The notes under the pieces were generated by a model. The model saw only the letters and a list, made by a program, of their open reading frames with translations. It ran no database searches and was not told the origin of the DNA. A stretch of 64,000 nucleotides of DNA from JACQAP01 sp035275265 (GTDB lineage Bacteria; Pseudomonadota; Gammaproteobacteria; Burkholderiales; JACQAP01). Positions 20,009 to 28,120 of this stretch are shown here, in pieces. The stretch covers positions 434,001-498,000 of the forward strand of contig DATENC010000026.1 of NCBI GenBank assembly GCA_035275265.1, read 5' to 3'. Both the position numbers and the translations under genes were made by a program. Numbering within the stretch: position 1 is the first letter of the stretch; each line of letters opens with the position of its first letter.

Positions 20009-20812
20009 CTAGCGGAGTCCGAGCACGTCCTGCATGTCGAACAAACCATGCTCTTTGTCAACCAGAAAACGCGCCGCACGCAAGGCCCCCAGCGCAAACG
20101 TGACGCGGCTTGCAGCTCTGTGGGTGATTTCCACTCGTTCGCCGGTACCGGCGAACAACGCGGTATGGTCGCCGACGATGTCGCCGCCGCGCACCGTGGC
20201 GAACCCTATTGTCGTGGGCTTGCGTTCACCGGTTACGCCTTGACGGCCATAAACGGCGCATTCGGCGAGGTCGCGCCCCAGCGTCTCGGCAATGACTTCT
20301 CCCATGCGCAGGGCCGTACCCGAAGGCGCATCCACCTTGTGGCGGTGATGCGCCTCGATGATTTCGACGTCGTAACCTTCGAGGACTTGTGCCGCCAACT
20401 GGAGAAGTTTGAACGTCAGATTCACTCCGACGCTCATGTTTGGGGCCATCACCATTGCGACGTCCCCGGAAGCGGCGCCGATCTCTTTCTTCTGTTCCGG
20501 CGTGAAGCCAGTGGTCCCGATCACCATGCGCACGCCGCGGGCGCGACAGATTTGGACGTGTTTAAGCGTTGCCTCGGGGCGGGTGAAATCTACCAGGACG
20601 TCGCAGCCCGTTAGCGAGCGCTCGAGATCGGCCGAGATCTGCACGCCGCACGGCGCCCCCACCAGCTCGCCAATGTCCTTCCCGATAAACCGGTTGTCGG
20701 AGCGCTCCAGGGCGGCCTTGAGCTCGAAGTCGCCGGCCTGCGCCAATGCCTCGACGAGTGCGCGGCCCATGCGGCCGGTACTACCCGCGATTGCAATTCT
20801 CTGAGGTGTCAT
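20009..20812 (-). CDS. dapB: 4-hydroxy-tetrahydrodipicolinate reductase
   Basis: 267-residue NAD(P)H-dependent reductase of the lysine and diaminopimelate pathway. The N-terminal Rossmann motif IAGSTGRMGRALVEAL, the nucleotide-site IGTTGFTPEQ, the catalytic EAHHRHKVDAPSGTAL block (residues near 155-170) and the C-terminal end LFDMQDVLGLR are all present. It is 35 bases from bamE on the same strand. Downstream there is a diverged copy of its last dozen codons. Confidence 0.97.
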   Translation of the reverse strand: MTPQRIAIAGSTGRMGRALVEALAQAGDFELKAALERSDNRFIGKDIGELVGAPCGVQISADLERSLTGCDVLVDFTRPEATLKHVQICRARGVRMVIGTTGFTPEQKKEIGAASGDVAMVMAPNMSVGVNLTFKLLQLAAQVLEGYDVEIIEAHHRHKVDAPSGTALRMGEVIAETLGRDLAECAVYGRQGVTGERKPTTIGFATVRGGDIVGDHTALFAGTGERVEITHRAASRVTFALGALRAARFLVDKEHGLFDMQDVLGLR

Positions 20813-20847
20813 CGGCAGTCGGCGATTCGAAGTCGGCTCCCCCGCGA

Positions 20848-21195
20848 TCAGGGGTTGGCGGTCTCGGCCGGTGCGCGCGTGAGATTTTCGCTGGGGACCA
20901 CGTCGCCGTCGATGAACTTGAGCTTGTCGCCTTCGAAGACAACGGTAAGCTTGCGTTGCCTGCGCACGTCACCTGCCTTGCCGATGAGATAAACATAGTC
21001 CCACCGATTGGGATGAAACAAGTCGGCGACCAGAGGCGTGCCAAGAATGAAGCGCACCTGCGAGCGCGTCATGTCTGGCTTGAGTTTCGCCACCATTTCC
21101 TGGTCTACGTAGTTCCCCTGCTGGATGTCGATCTTGTGGGGCGCCAGCATGCAACCGGCAAGCACGGCGGACAGTAGGAGCCAAAGTAAGCGCAT
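20848..21195 (-). CDS. bamE: Outer membrane protein assembly factor BamE (SmpA/OmlA)
   Basis: 115-residue lipoprotein of the BAM complex that inserts beta-barrel proteins in the outer membrane. The start is the ATG at 21195 (MRLLWLLLSAVLAGC), giving a signal peptide with lipobox LAGC and lipidated C15. The conserved core DMTRSQVRFILGTPLV and HPNRWDYVYL follows. A longer frame to 21222 would put nine residues before the signal and is unlikely. It is divergent from fur across 104 bases. Confidence 0.95.
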   Translation of the reverse strand: MRLLWLLLSAVLAGCMLAPHKIDIQQGNYVDQEMVAKLKPDMTRSQVRFILGTPLVADLFHPNRWDYVYLIGKAGDVRRQRKLTVVFEGDKLKFIDGDVVPSENLTRAPAETANP

Positions 21196-21299
21196 GAAGT
21201 GAGTGGCGTCATCCGGCGGCAACAGTGTCGGAGCGCGGTATCCAATAGGGTTAAAAGCCGCTATGATAATTCACCAACCCTTCCCCTGTCAGTCCTGCC

Positions 21300-21731
21300 A
21301 TGACCACTCCTAATGATCTCAAGAACATTGGACTGAAGGCGACGCTGCCGCGCCTGAAGATTCTCGACCTGTTCGAGAACAGCGATGTGCGCCACCTCAC
21401 GGCCGAGGACGTCTACAAGGTGCTCATGAAGGAGGGCATGGAGATTGGTTTGGCAACCATCTACCGGGTGCTCACCCAGTTCGAGCAGGCCGGCATTCTG
21501 ATCCGCCACCATTTCGAATCCGGCAAGGCTGTTTTCGAACTCAATCAGGGCGGCCACCACGATCACTTGGTCTGCATTCAGTGCGGAGAGGTCGAGGAAT
21601 TCTACGATCCGGAAATCGAGCGACGTCAGGTGAAGATCGCCAAGGAACGCGGCTTCACCATCCACGAACACTCGCTGCAGTTGTATGCTGACTGCATCAA
21701 ACCCAACTGCCCGAACCGCAACAAATCCTGA
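21300..21731 (+). CDS. fur: Ferric uptake regulator
   Basis: 143-residue iron-responsive repressor. The winged-helix DNA-binding domain covers about residues 1-80, with recognition helix region GLATIYRVLTQFEQAG. The dimerisation domain carries the metal-binding HHDHLVCIQCGEVEEF and a second cysteine pair, CIKPNCPNRN, near the end. TATGATAAT at 21262-21270 upstream could combine a -10 with part of a Fur-type sequence and allow self-regulation, but this is weak. The bamE/fur divergent pair is usual in betaproteobacteria. Confidence 0.97.
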   Translation: MTTPNDLKNIGLKATLPRLKILDLFENSDVRHLTAEDVYKVLMKEGMEIGLATIYRVLTQFEQAGILIRHHFESGKAVFELNQGGHHDHLVCIQCGEVEEFYDPEIERRQVKIAKERGFTIHEHSLQLYADCIKPNCPNRNKS

Positions 21732-21764
21732 GACCGTGCGGCTGGCGAATACCGGCTGCATTGC

Positions 21765-21805
21765 GGAACCGCTATCCGTCATGACGGTGGGAGACGGATA
21801 GTTCC
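21765..21805 (+). other. Hairpin between fur and the MoxR cluster
   Basis: GGAA..CTATCCGT (21772-21779) pairs with ACGGATAG (21794-21801)..TTCC, an 8-bp stem extended by four pairs past a three-base bulge. No T run follows on the plus strand, so intrinsic termination of fur is not supported; mRNA processing or protection is possible. Confidence 0.45.
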
Positions 21806-21844
21806 GGCGGCAGGATTTCATCGCAACCACACTAGGAGGCGAAC

Positions 21845-22609
21845 ATGGTGGCTCTCGCGAGTGAACCGCAGACCGTAGGCAGGGTACTGGACAGCGGTTT
21901 CAAGTTGTTCGTCAAGGCTTTTACCGGCGTTCTTCCGCTTTCACTGGCGGCTGCCGCGGTGCTCGCAATCCCGAATGTCGTCCACGTCCTGATGGGCGGC
22001 AGCGAGCAGGTCGAGAGCCCCGTACCCGCGTCAACGCTTCTGGTCCTCTTCCTGGTGGCGTTGCCGATCTACATGGCACTGATCGCCGCGGTTGTATACC
22101 GGCTCGGCGCGGTGGCCGAATTGCATCAGGCCAGCGCCGGACAGGCGCTGTCGCGCGGAGTCCGTTGCGCGCTGCCGCTCGTCGCCGCAGCCCTGCTCTA
22201 CCTCCTGGCGATGGCCGGCGGTCTGATATTGCTGATCATTCCCGGCATCATCTTGTCACTTAGCCTGTCGTTCGCGTTTATTGCCATCGTTCTTGACGGC
22301 GAATCGGCACTGGCCGCGCTCAAGCGCAGCCACCGGCTGGTCTGGGGCAACTGGTGGCGCACGCTGGTAGTGGTTTCGGTGCCGGTGGTCATCGTGATGA
22401 TTCTTTACCTCGGCCTCGGAATCGCTTTCGGCGCTTCCCTGATCATGTCGGAAGGCAAGCCCGCGAGCGACATGTTGATCACGGTGAACCTGACCGAAGC
22501 GGCGATCGGCGGCATCACCGCACCCCTGATTTACTCGATCATGATCGTGCAGTATCACGATCTGAAGTTGAGGAAAGAAGGGCGCGATCTTGCGGCGCGG
22601 CTTGCTTAA
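21845..22609 (+). CDS. Integral membrane protein, first gene of MoxR cluster
   Basis: 254-residue protein of unknown function with about six hydrophobic segments (about residues 32-50, 66-88, 113-130, 133-152, 178-203 and 220-238). The pattern, with GDGESALAALKRSHRLVWGNWW-like wording in the middle (EGESALAALKRS type) and a charged C-terminus, resembles the YciC/BPSS1780-like families of multi-pass proteins; I cannot assign it firmly. A strong AGGAGG lies seven bases before the ATG. The next gene begins inside its last 20 bases, which ties it to the DUF4129-DUF4350-MoxR-DUF58 run. Confidence 0.85.
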   Translation: MVALASEPQTVGRVLDSGFKLFVKAFTGVLPLSLAAAAVLAIPNVVHVLMGGSEQVESPVPASTLLVLFLVALPIYMALIAAVVYRLGAVAELHQASAGQALSRGVRCALPLVAAALLYLLAMAGGLILLIIPGIILSLSLSFAFIAIVLDGESALAALKRSHRLVWGNWWRTLVVVSVPVVIVMILYLGLGIAFGASLIMSEGKPASDMLITVNLTEAAIGGITAPLIYSIMIVQYHDLKLRKEGRDLAARLA

Positions 22610-23582
22610 CGGGTCGCCCCGCCACTTCCTCCTGCTCGGCCTGTTGTGCTGCACGCTGGGGGCGCCGAGCGCGTTGGCTGCCGCCGAGGCCGCGGCCGAA
22701 GTCGGCCGGCGCCTGGAGCGCTGTCTCGGCGCGCTCGATGCCAGTGTCGAGCCGCTGCCACCTTATCGGCGCCTGATCTTGGAAGAGGTTTGCCCGGGGC
22801 TTGCCAGGGCCGTTGCAGAGCTACCGGCGGCGGACTCATTGAGCCCGCCCCTAGATCAGCAAACCACACCTAACCAGCTCAAAGACCTGCGCGCGTTGCT
22901 GGCTGCATATCGCAGCCCGCCCGCGAGCGTCGAGCGTTTCGATTTCGCGGGGTTGCCGGAACTGCTGGCGCGCACGCTGGCAGTCGAACCCACGCCGCCG
23001 GTTTCCTGGTGGCAACGATTCAAGGATTGGGTGGCGAAAAAACTACGTGGAAGCAGCGCATCGGACTACCGCTGGCTGACCGAATTCCTGGAGTCGCTCG
23101 ATCCTCCCGATTGGCTTGCCGACCTCGTCCTGCGCGCCAGCATTGCGGTAGTTCTGCTGCTGGCGCTGGCGGTCGTGGTCAACGAGTTGCGCGCGACCAA
23201 TCTGTCCTCGTGGCTGCAGCGCCGGAGCCGCGCGCAACACACCAGTCACATAGCTGTGACCAACGGCCCGGCCGGATTGACGTGGAAGGATGTCGCAAAT
23301 CTTCCACCCGGCCAGCAGCCGGCCGCGCTTCTGTGGCTGGTGTTGCAGGAATTGATCGGACGCGGACTCCTTCCCGATGACCTGAGCCTCACCAACCGGG
23401 AAATGCTGGCGCGGCTCGGCAAGGCGGCCCGTGTGCACGAGGCGCCCTTTGCAGAGCTGGCAGCCGCGGCCGACGCGGTGTTGTTCGGAAACCGCGCTGT
23501 CGTCGCGGCGCAGCTGTTGCCGCTGCATCGGGCAGCACAAGCTATTGTCGGCACCGTGCCCGCCGGGGCCGGGCTCCGATGA
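22590..23582 (+). CDS. DUF4129 domain membrane protein
   Basis: 330-residue protein with an N-terminal signal or anchor (about residues 12-31), a periplasmic segment, one membrane helix at about 177-200 (VLRASIAVVLLLALAVVVNE), and a C-terminal cytoplasmic DUF4129 domain (about 230-315), recognisable from PAALLWLVLQELIGRGLLP and SLTNREMLARLG. The start is a TTG at 22590, or possibly a TTG at 22602, both overlapping the previous gene. Function unknown. DUF4129 proteins recur beside DUF58 and MoxR genes. Its stop overlaps the next start by four bases (ATGA). Confidence 0.85.
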   Translation: MRRGLLNGSPRHFLLLGLLCCTLGAPSALAAAEAAAEVGRRLERCLGALDASVEPLPPYRRLILEEVCPGLARAVAELPAADSLSPPLDQQTTPNQLKDLRALLAAYRSPPASVERFDFAGLPELLARTLAVEPTPPVSWWQRFKDWVAKKLRGSSASDYRWLTEFLESLDPPDWLADLVLRASIAVVLLLALAVVVNELRATNLSSWLQRRSRAQHTSHIAVTNGPAGLTWKDVANLPPGQQPAALLWLVLQELIGRGLLPDDLSLTNREMLARLGKAARVHEAPFAELAAAADAVLFGNRAVVAAQLLPLHRAAQAIVGTVPAGAGLR

Positions 23583-24847
23583 GAGAACGCCTGCTTACCC
23601 TGCTGGGCGCGCTGACAGCTGTGTATTTGGTGTTCGTGCTGCTGGTCGGACCACGCGAACCCGACGCCCCGCCGGAATCTATGCCGACGTCCGAGGACCG
23701 CGGAAAACGCGGGCTGCGTGGCCTGCGGTCCTGGATCGAGTCGAGCGGCATCCACGTTGCCAGCCTGCGCACCCGCTACGACCGGCTTCTGGCCGATGCG
23801 GGACTAGCGGATCGCGGCAATCTCATGATCCTGACCCTGCCGCAGATTCTGCCGGCGCGGCAATTGGAAATCAGCGCGTTGAAAGACTGGGTCGAGAGCG
23901 GCAATGCTGTGCTTGTGCTCGACGGCGGCATCGAGGTATTCGCATGGCCGCAGCGTCGCGGCGGGCAGCCGTCGGGCTTGTTGGCCGCGCTTGGATTCAA
24001 CCTGGAATTCCGGGACGCCGAAGGCGATCAGCCGGACAATTCCGAGGACGAAGCCGCGGCACAGGTACCACTCGACAAGGATGGCGAACCCGTGCCACAC
24101 GGATTGATTACTCGCGGCCAGCACCCGGTCTTGCATGCAGTCAGCGATGTGCGCGTGCGCACGCAATCGGCCTTCCCGCTGGCGCTCACGTCGAAGGAGA
24201 AATACCGCACCTCGCTGGTATTGCTCGAAGATCCTTTAACGGAATCTCCGGTGTTCTGGCAGGTGCGCATCGGTGAGGGAATCGGCTGGATCAGCGGCTA
24301 CGCTGATCTGTTCAGCAACGCCGCGCTCGGCGGTGGCGACAACGCGCGTCTGCTCGCCAACATCGTGGCCGGTTCGCTGGGTCCGGACGGCCGGGTGATT
24401 TTCGACGACATGCACCAGGGCCTGACCGAAGTCTACGACCCGAACGCCTTCTTCGGGGACGCGCGCCTGCACGCGACGCTGTGGTTCATCGTCGGCTTCT
24501 GGCTGCTCTATGTGGTAGGGCGCAGCAACCGCATCGCTCCGCTTGTTCCACGGCCCGAGCTCCCGCGTGCGGTGGACTTCGTGCGCGCAGTGGGCGGGCT
24601 GTTCGCCCGGCGTTTGTCCGGGCGCGAGGTTGCAGTGGGGCTGCTACGCCACTTTTTAGTCGAATTGCGCGGCGTTCGTGCGGGGGCAGACGAAGTCGAC
24701 TGGGAACTACTGGCCGGAAATCCGCGCGTGCCGCGCGGCCAGATCGCCGAATTGCGGGCATTCCATACCGGGCTGGCACAGGGACGCACACCAGATCTCG
24801 TGCGCCTCAACAACCTCATCAACAACATAAGGAAACACCTGCAATGA
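23579..24847 (+). CDS. DUF4350 domain membrane protein
   Basis: 422-residue protein with membrane helices near both ends of its large central domain: about residues 5-24 and 298-318 (LWFIVGFWLLYVVG). Between them lies a domain of the GATase-like DUF4350 type (DRGKRGLRGLRSWIESSGI, then NLMILTLP and LKDWVESGNAVLVLDGG). The C-terminal part after the second helix is cytoplasmic (about 320-422). No catalytic cysteine is visible, so glutamine amidotransferase chemistry is not expected. It is locked into the operon by ATGA overlaps on both sides. Confidence 0.87.
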   Translation: MRERLLTLLGALTAVYLVFVLLVGPREPDAPPESMPTSEDRGKRGLRGLRSWIESSGIHVASLRTRYDRLLADAGLADRGNLMILTLPQILPARQLEISALKDWVESGNAVLVLDGGIEVFAWPQRRGGQPSGLLAALGFNLEFRDAEGDQPDNSEDEAAAQVPLDKDGEPVPHGLITRGQHPVLHAVSDVRVRTQSAFPLALTSKEKYRTSLVLLEDPLTESPVFWQVRIGEGIGWISGYADLFSNAALGGGDNARLLANIVAGSLGPDGRVIFDDMHQGLTEVYDPNAFFGDARLHATLWFIVGFWLLYVVGRSNRIAPLVPRPELPRAVDFVRAVGGLFARRLSGREVAVGLLRHFLVELRGVRAGADEVDWELLAGNPRVPRGQIAELRAFHTGLAQGRTPDLVRLNNLINNIRKHLQ

Positions 24848-25794
24848 GCAATCCTGCTTCCTCCCTGGAACAGCAACTGCGCGCGCAACTGGAGAACGTG
24901 GTGTTCGGCATGGATCACGTGATCCATGGACTGTGCATCGGGCTGATCGCCGGAGGTCATGTGCTGCTGCAGGGAGTGCCCGGCATCGGCAAAACTTTGC
25001 TGGCGAAATCGGTCGCCGCTGCACTCGGCGGTACCTTCAATCGCGTGCAATGCACCGCCGACCTGATGCCCTCGGACATCACCGGCATCCATATCTTCAG
25101 CCGCGAGGAAAAGAAGTTCGAATTTATTCCCGGACCACTGTTCGCCAGCATCGTACTGGTCGACGAGGTCAACCGCTCGGGCCCTAAGACACAGTCGGCT
25201 TTGTTGCAGGCGATGGAAGAATTCCAGGTCACCATCGACCGAAAGACTTACAGCCTGCCGCAGGATTTCCTGGTCATTGCCACGCAGAACCCCCGCGATT
25301 TCGAAGGTACTTTCCCGCTCCCCGAGTCACAGCTCGACCGGTTCCTGATGCGGCTGGATGTGGACTATCCGTCGGCCGAAATGGAGCAAAAGGTGCTGCG
25401 CACCTACGATCTGCGTGGCGGGCACTTCAACGCGACGGCGCCGATTGCAGCGCTCGCTGGCGACTCCCTGGCGCTGGCACGTAAACAAGTCGCAAACGTA
25501 CACGTGGCCGATGCGATCTACGGCTACGTCACCGACATCGCCGCCGCCAGCCGCAACCACCCGCAGGCCAATCTGGGCCTGTCCACCCGGGGTGCCCTGG
25601 CGCTGATGCGTTGCGCCCGGATTGCGGCGGCGCTACGCGGCGCCGAGTTCGTCGCACCCGATGACGTCAAGTCGATGGTTCGCTTTGTTCTGCCGCACCG
25701 GCTGATGATGACCGCGGACGCAGCGCTCGAAGGGATAAGCGACCAGCAGGTTGCACAAAGCATCCTCGACAGCGTCAAGGTGCCGCGTCAGTGA
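24844..25794 (+). CDS. MoxR-family AAA+ ATPase
   Basis: 316-residue ATPase of the MoxR group, thought to act as a chaperone that matures or remodels partner proteins. Walker A GVPGIGKT is at residues 44-51, Walker B with VLVDEVNRS at about 107-115, sensor 1 in VIATQNP and the arginine-finger region in PLPESQLDRFLMRL. The frame stays open upstream to 24481, but that part is the DUF4350 gene; ATG 24844 overlaps its stop by four bases. DUF58 follows after 37 bases, the classic MoxR partner. Confidence 0.95.
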   Translation: MSNPASSLEQQLRAQLENVVFGMDHVIHGLCIGLIAGGHVLLQGVPGIGKTLLAKSVAAALGGTFNRVQCTADLMPSDITGIHIFSREEKKFEFIPGPLFASIVLVDEVNRSGPKTQSALLQAMEEFQVTIDRKTYSLPQDFLVIATQNPRDFEGTFPLPESQLDRFLMRLDVDYPSAEMEQKVLRTYDLRGGHFNATAPIAALAGDSLALARKQVANVHVADAIYGYVTDIAAASRNHPQANLGLSTRGALALMRCARIAAALRGAEFVAPDDVKSMVRFVLPHRLMMTADAALEGISDQQVAQSILDSVKVPRQ

Positions 25795-25831
25795 GAGAAC
25801 GCGCCTTGTCGTTCCAGCCGGGTCTATTGAG

Positions 25832-27127
25832 ATGAACCTGACCGCACTGGCCTACGTCGTCGCCGTGGCGGTGACGCTTATTGGAATCATCGGCCAGTGG
25901 CAGGCCGATCCCTGGCCGGATTTGTGGCGAGTGCCGGCAGCGAGCCTGCTGATCGGGCTGTTGCTCGAATGCGTGGTCGCGCGTCGGCGCGGGCTTAGGA
26001 TCTCGCCCCGCATCCCGGAGCGCGTCATGCTCGGCCAACCCACCGCCGCCGAGCTGGTCCTTGGGAACGATGGCGAACGGCCGCTCCAGGTCGAACTGCA
26101 GCAGGTATTTGCGAATGGCCTGAGCGGCAGCGACGCAATTGCGGCCTGCACCTTGCCGGCGCACGGACGCGTTGTACACCCCTTCTCGTTCAGCGCGCAG
26201 AAACTGGGCGCACTCGAATGGCACCGGGTTTACACTCGATCGCGCGGCGTATTCGGGCTGGCCTGGTGGTCCCGCAAGTTCGATGTCCCGCACCGGCTGA
26301 AGGTGGTCCCAGCGCGGCTGCGCGGCGCCGAGCGTGGTCCCGGCACCCGGCCTCAGGGTGAACGCGTGCAACGCAACGCGGGCGCTGGCTTCGAACTGCT
26401 CGGGTTGCGCGATTATCGGCCCGGCGATCCCGTGAGGACCATCGACTGGAAAGCCACCGCGCGTAGCCAGCGCTATACCGTGCGACTGCATAGCGAGGAG
26501 CGCAACCTGGAACTGCTGGTGTTGCTGGACGCTGGCAGGACTTCGAATCTGCAGGCCGGAATGTTGAGCCGCCTGCACCACTACGTGAACGTTGCCGCCA
26601 GACTGGCGGAAAGGGCGATCCTGAACGGCGATCACGTTGGAATGGTCGTGTTTGCCGACCGTCCGCTTGCGGCGGTGCCGCCCGCGCACGGAGCCGCGGC
26701 GCTTCTCGGGGTGCGCCGCATTCTCGAGCAGGCGCATTCGGTCACGTCCGAATCCAACCCGCTTGCTGCGGCGCTGTTGGCGCGCCGCCTGCTGCACCAT
26801 CGCAGCCTGGTGGTACTGCTCACCGACGTGGACGAAAGCCAGGACCCTGCCCAGCTGATTCGCGCCGTGCAGTTGCTGGCGCCCAAGCATCTACCCGTGA
26901 TTGCGGGCACGCTGGATGACGAGACGCTGGCGTTGCGCCATCAGCCGTCCAGGCACTGGCTCCATCCTTACCAGGCGTTCGCCGCCGCGGAAATGTTGCT
27001 CTCGGTGCGGGGAATGACGCTGCGGCTGCGCCGCAGCGGCGCGCAAGCGATCACGACCGTGCCCGCCCAGCTCGATCGCGCGGTCCTGCGCTCCTACGAG
27101 GCCCTGCGCCTACAGCGTCAGATCTGA
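25832..27127 (+). CDS. DUF58 domain protein (vWA-like), MoxR partner
   Basis: 431-residue protein with two N-terminal membrane helices (about residues 5-22 and 30-48), a middle beta-rich region, and the DUF58 motif LRDYRPGDPVRTIDWKATAR at about 190-210. The following vWA-like fold begins LVLLDAGRTS near residue 230, where a metal-binding D-x-S-x-S is expected: the aspartate is kept but the first serine is not. DUF58 proteins are usually encoded with MoxR ATPases and may be their clients. Start ATG 25832 (MNLTALAYVV); the frame extends upstream but overlaps moxR. Its last 18 bases overlap the minus-strand SpoIIM gene. Confidence 0.92.
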   Translation: MNLTALAYVVAVAVTLIGIIGQWQADPWPDLWRVPAASLLIGLLLECVVARRRGLRISPRIPERVMLGQPTAAELVLGNDGERPLQVELQQVFANGLSGSDAIAACTLPAHGRVVHPFSFSAQKLGALEWHRVYTRSRGVFGLAWWSRKFDVPHRLKVVPARLRGAERGPGTRPQGERVQRNAGAGFELLGLRDYRPGDPVRTIDWKATARSQRYTVRLHSEERNLELLVLLDAGRTSNLQAGMLSRLHHYVNVAARLAERAILNGDHVGMVVFADRPLAAVPPAHGAAALLGVRRILEQAHSVTSESNPLAAALLARRLLHHRSLVVLLTDVDESQDPAQLIRAVQLLAPKHLPVIAGTLDDETLALRHQPSRHWLHPYQAFAAAEMLLSVRGMTLRLRRSGAQAITTVPAQLDRAVLRSYEALRLQRQI

Positions 27128-28120
27128 GCGGCCGTGCGCGGGCCGTCGCCACAACCTGCCGCTCAACACCAGCATCAGGAGCACCCAATAGGCCAGGCCG
27201 ATGGCAACGCGGTGCGCCGTCGTGAAATGCGGGTCGGGCGAAACGTATCCTTCGATCAGTCCGGCGCCAACCAGGAAAAGCGCGCACACCGGAAGCAATT
27301 GGCCGGCGTGGCGCACCGCCTCGCGAAAAGCCGTAGCGCGGCCGCGGTTTCCCGGCCGTGCCAAAGACTCTCCGAGTTCGACACCGGCAGCAGCAGCGAG
27401 CAGGATCACCGAGATCTCGACGATGCCGTGCGCGACGACGAACTCGCCAAGCCTGCCCGAAAGGCCGTTTTGCGCCGTCATCGCAAACACCCCGCCCAGC
27501 ATCAGACCGTTCATGCCGACAATGTACAGCGTGCCCAATCCGTACAGGGCGCCGAGCGTAAACGCAAACAGCGAAACCACGATGTTGTTGGTCATGATGC
27601 CGAGGGACAGCAGCGCCGAGGGGACGATGTTGATCAACCCGTCGGTCCAGAGTTCGCCGCGCTGCACGCCGTTGATCATCTGCTCGGAAGCGAACAGCGC
27701 CGCCAGTTCCGGGTAACTGTGCACCAACCACCAGCCGGCCGCGGCGCTGGCGAGAAAGAGCGCCGTGACCGCGGCGATGCGGCCCCGCAAGTCGAAGGCC
27801 GCCCGCGGGGCGCCCTCGCGAAACAAACCCGTCAAGGAGTCACGCACATTGCCTGGCTTGCGGTGGATTACCTCACGCGCCTGCGTGAGCAGCGCCTCGA
27901 GCCGGACTACGAGTTTGGTGTCCGGGGCCGCCGCCCGTGCCAGCGACACGTCGCGAGCCAGCGCGCGGTACCCGCTCACCAATTCCTTCAATTCCAGCAG
28001 CTCTGCCTGCCGGCGCACGCCGACCCTCGCGAGATTGCGGCTCAGCCGCTGCCATTGCGCCGCGCGCCCCTGCAGCCAGACCGCCAGAGCGGCCTCAGGC
28101 CGGATTGCCACGCGACTCAT
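27110..28120 (-). CDS. SpoIIM/DUF95-family membrane protein
   Basis: 336-residue protein related to stage II sporulation protein M, in an organism that does not sporulate. The N-terminal 100 residues are soluble and helical with many arginines; about five membrane segments follow, with the family signature GIMTNNIVVSLFAFTLGALYG and HGIVEISVILLAAAAG. The start is ATG 28120-28118 (MSRVAIRPEAALAVW); it overlaps the end of the RDD gene by 26 bases. The stop lies 18 bases inside the oppositely directed DUF58 gene. It completes the MoxR neighbourhood. Confidence 0.92.
   Translation of the reverse strand: MSRVAIRPEAALAVWLQGRAAQWQRLSRNLARVGVRRQAELLELKELVSGYRALARDVSLARAAAPDTKLVVRLEALLTQAREVIHRKPGNVRDSLTGLFREGAPRAAFDLRGRIAAVTALFLASAAAGWWLVHSYPELAALFASEQMINGVQRGELWTDGLINIVPSALLSLGIMTNNIVVSLFAFTLGALYGLGTLYIVGMNGLMLGGVFAMTAQNGLSGRLGEFVVAHGIVEISVILLAAAAGVELGESLARPGNRGRATAFREAVRHAGQLLPVCALFLVGAGLIEGYVSPDPHFTTAHRVAIGLAYWVLLMLVLSGRLWRRPAHGRSDLTL

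Noticed and set aside
24481..24843. 121-codon N-terminal extension of the MoxR frame
   Set aside because: Lies within the DUF4350 gene; the ATG at 24844 overlaps its stop in the standard ATGA fashion and starts a normal MoxR.
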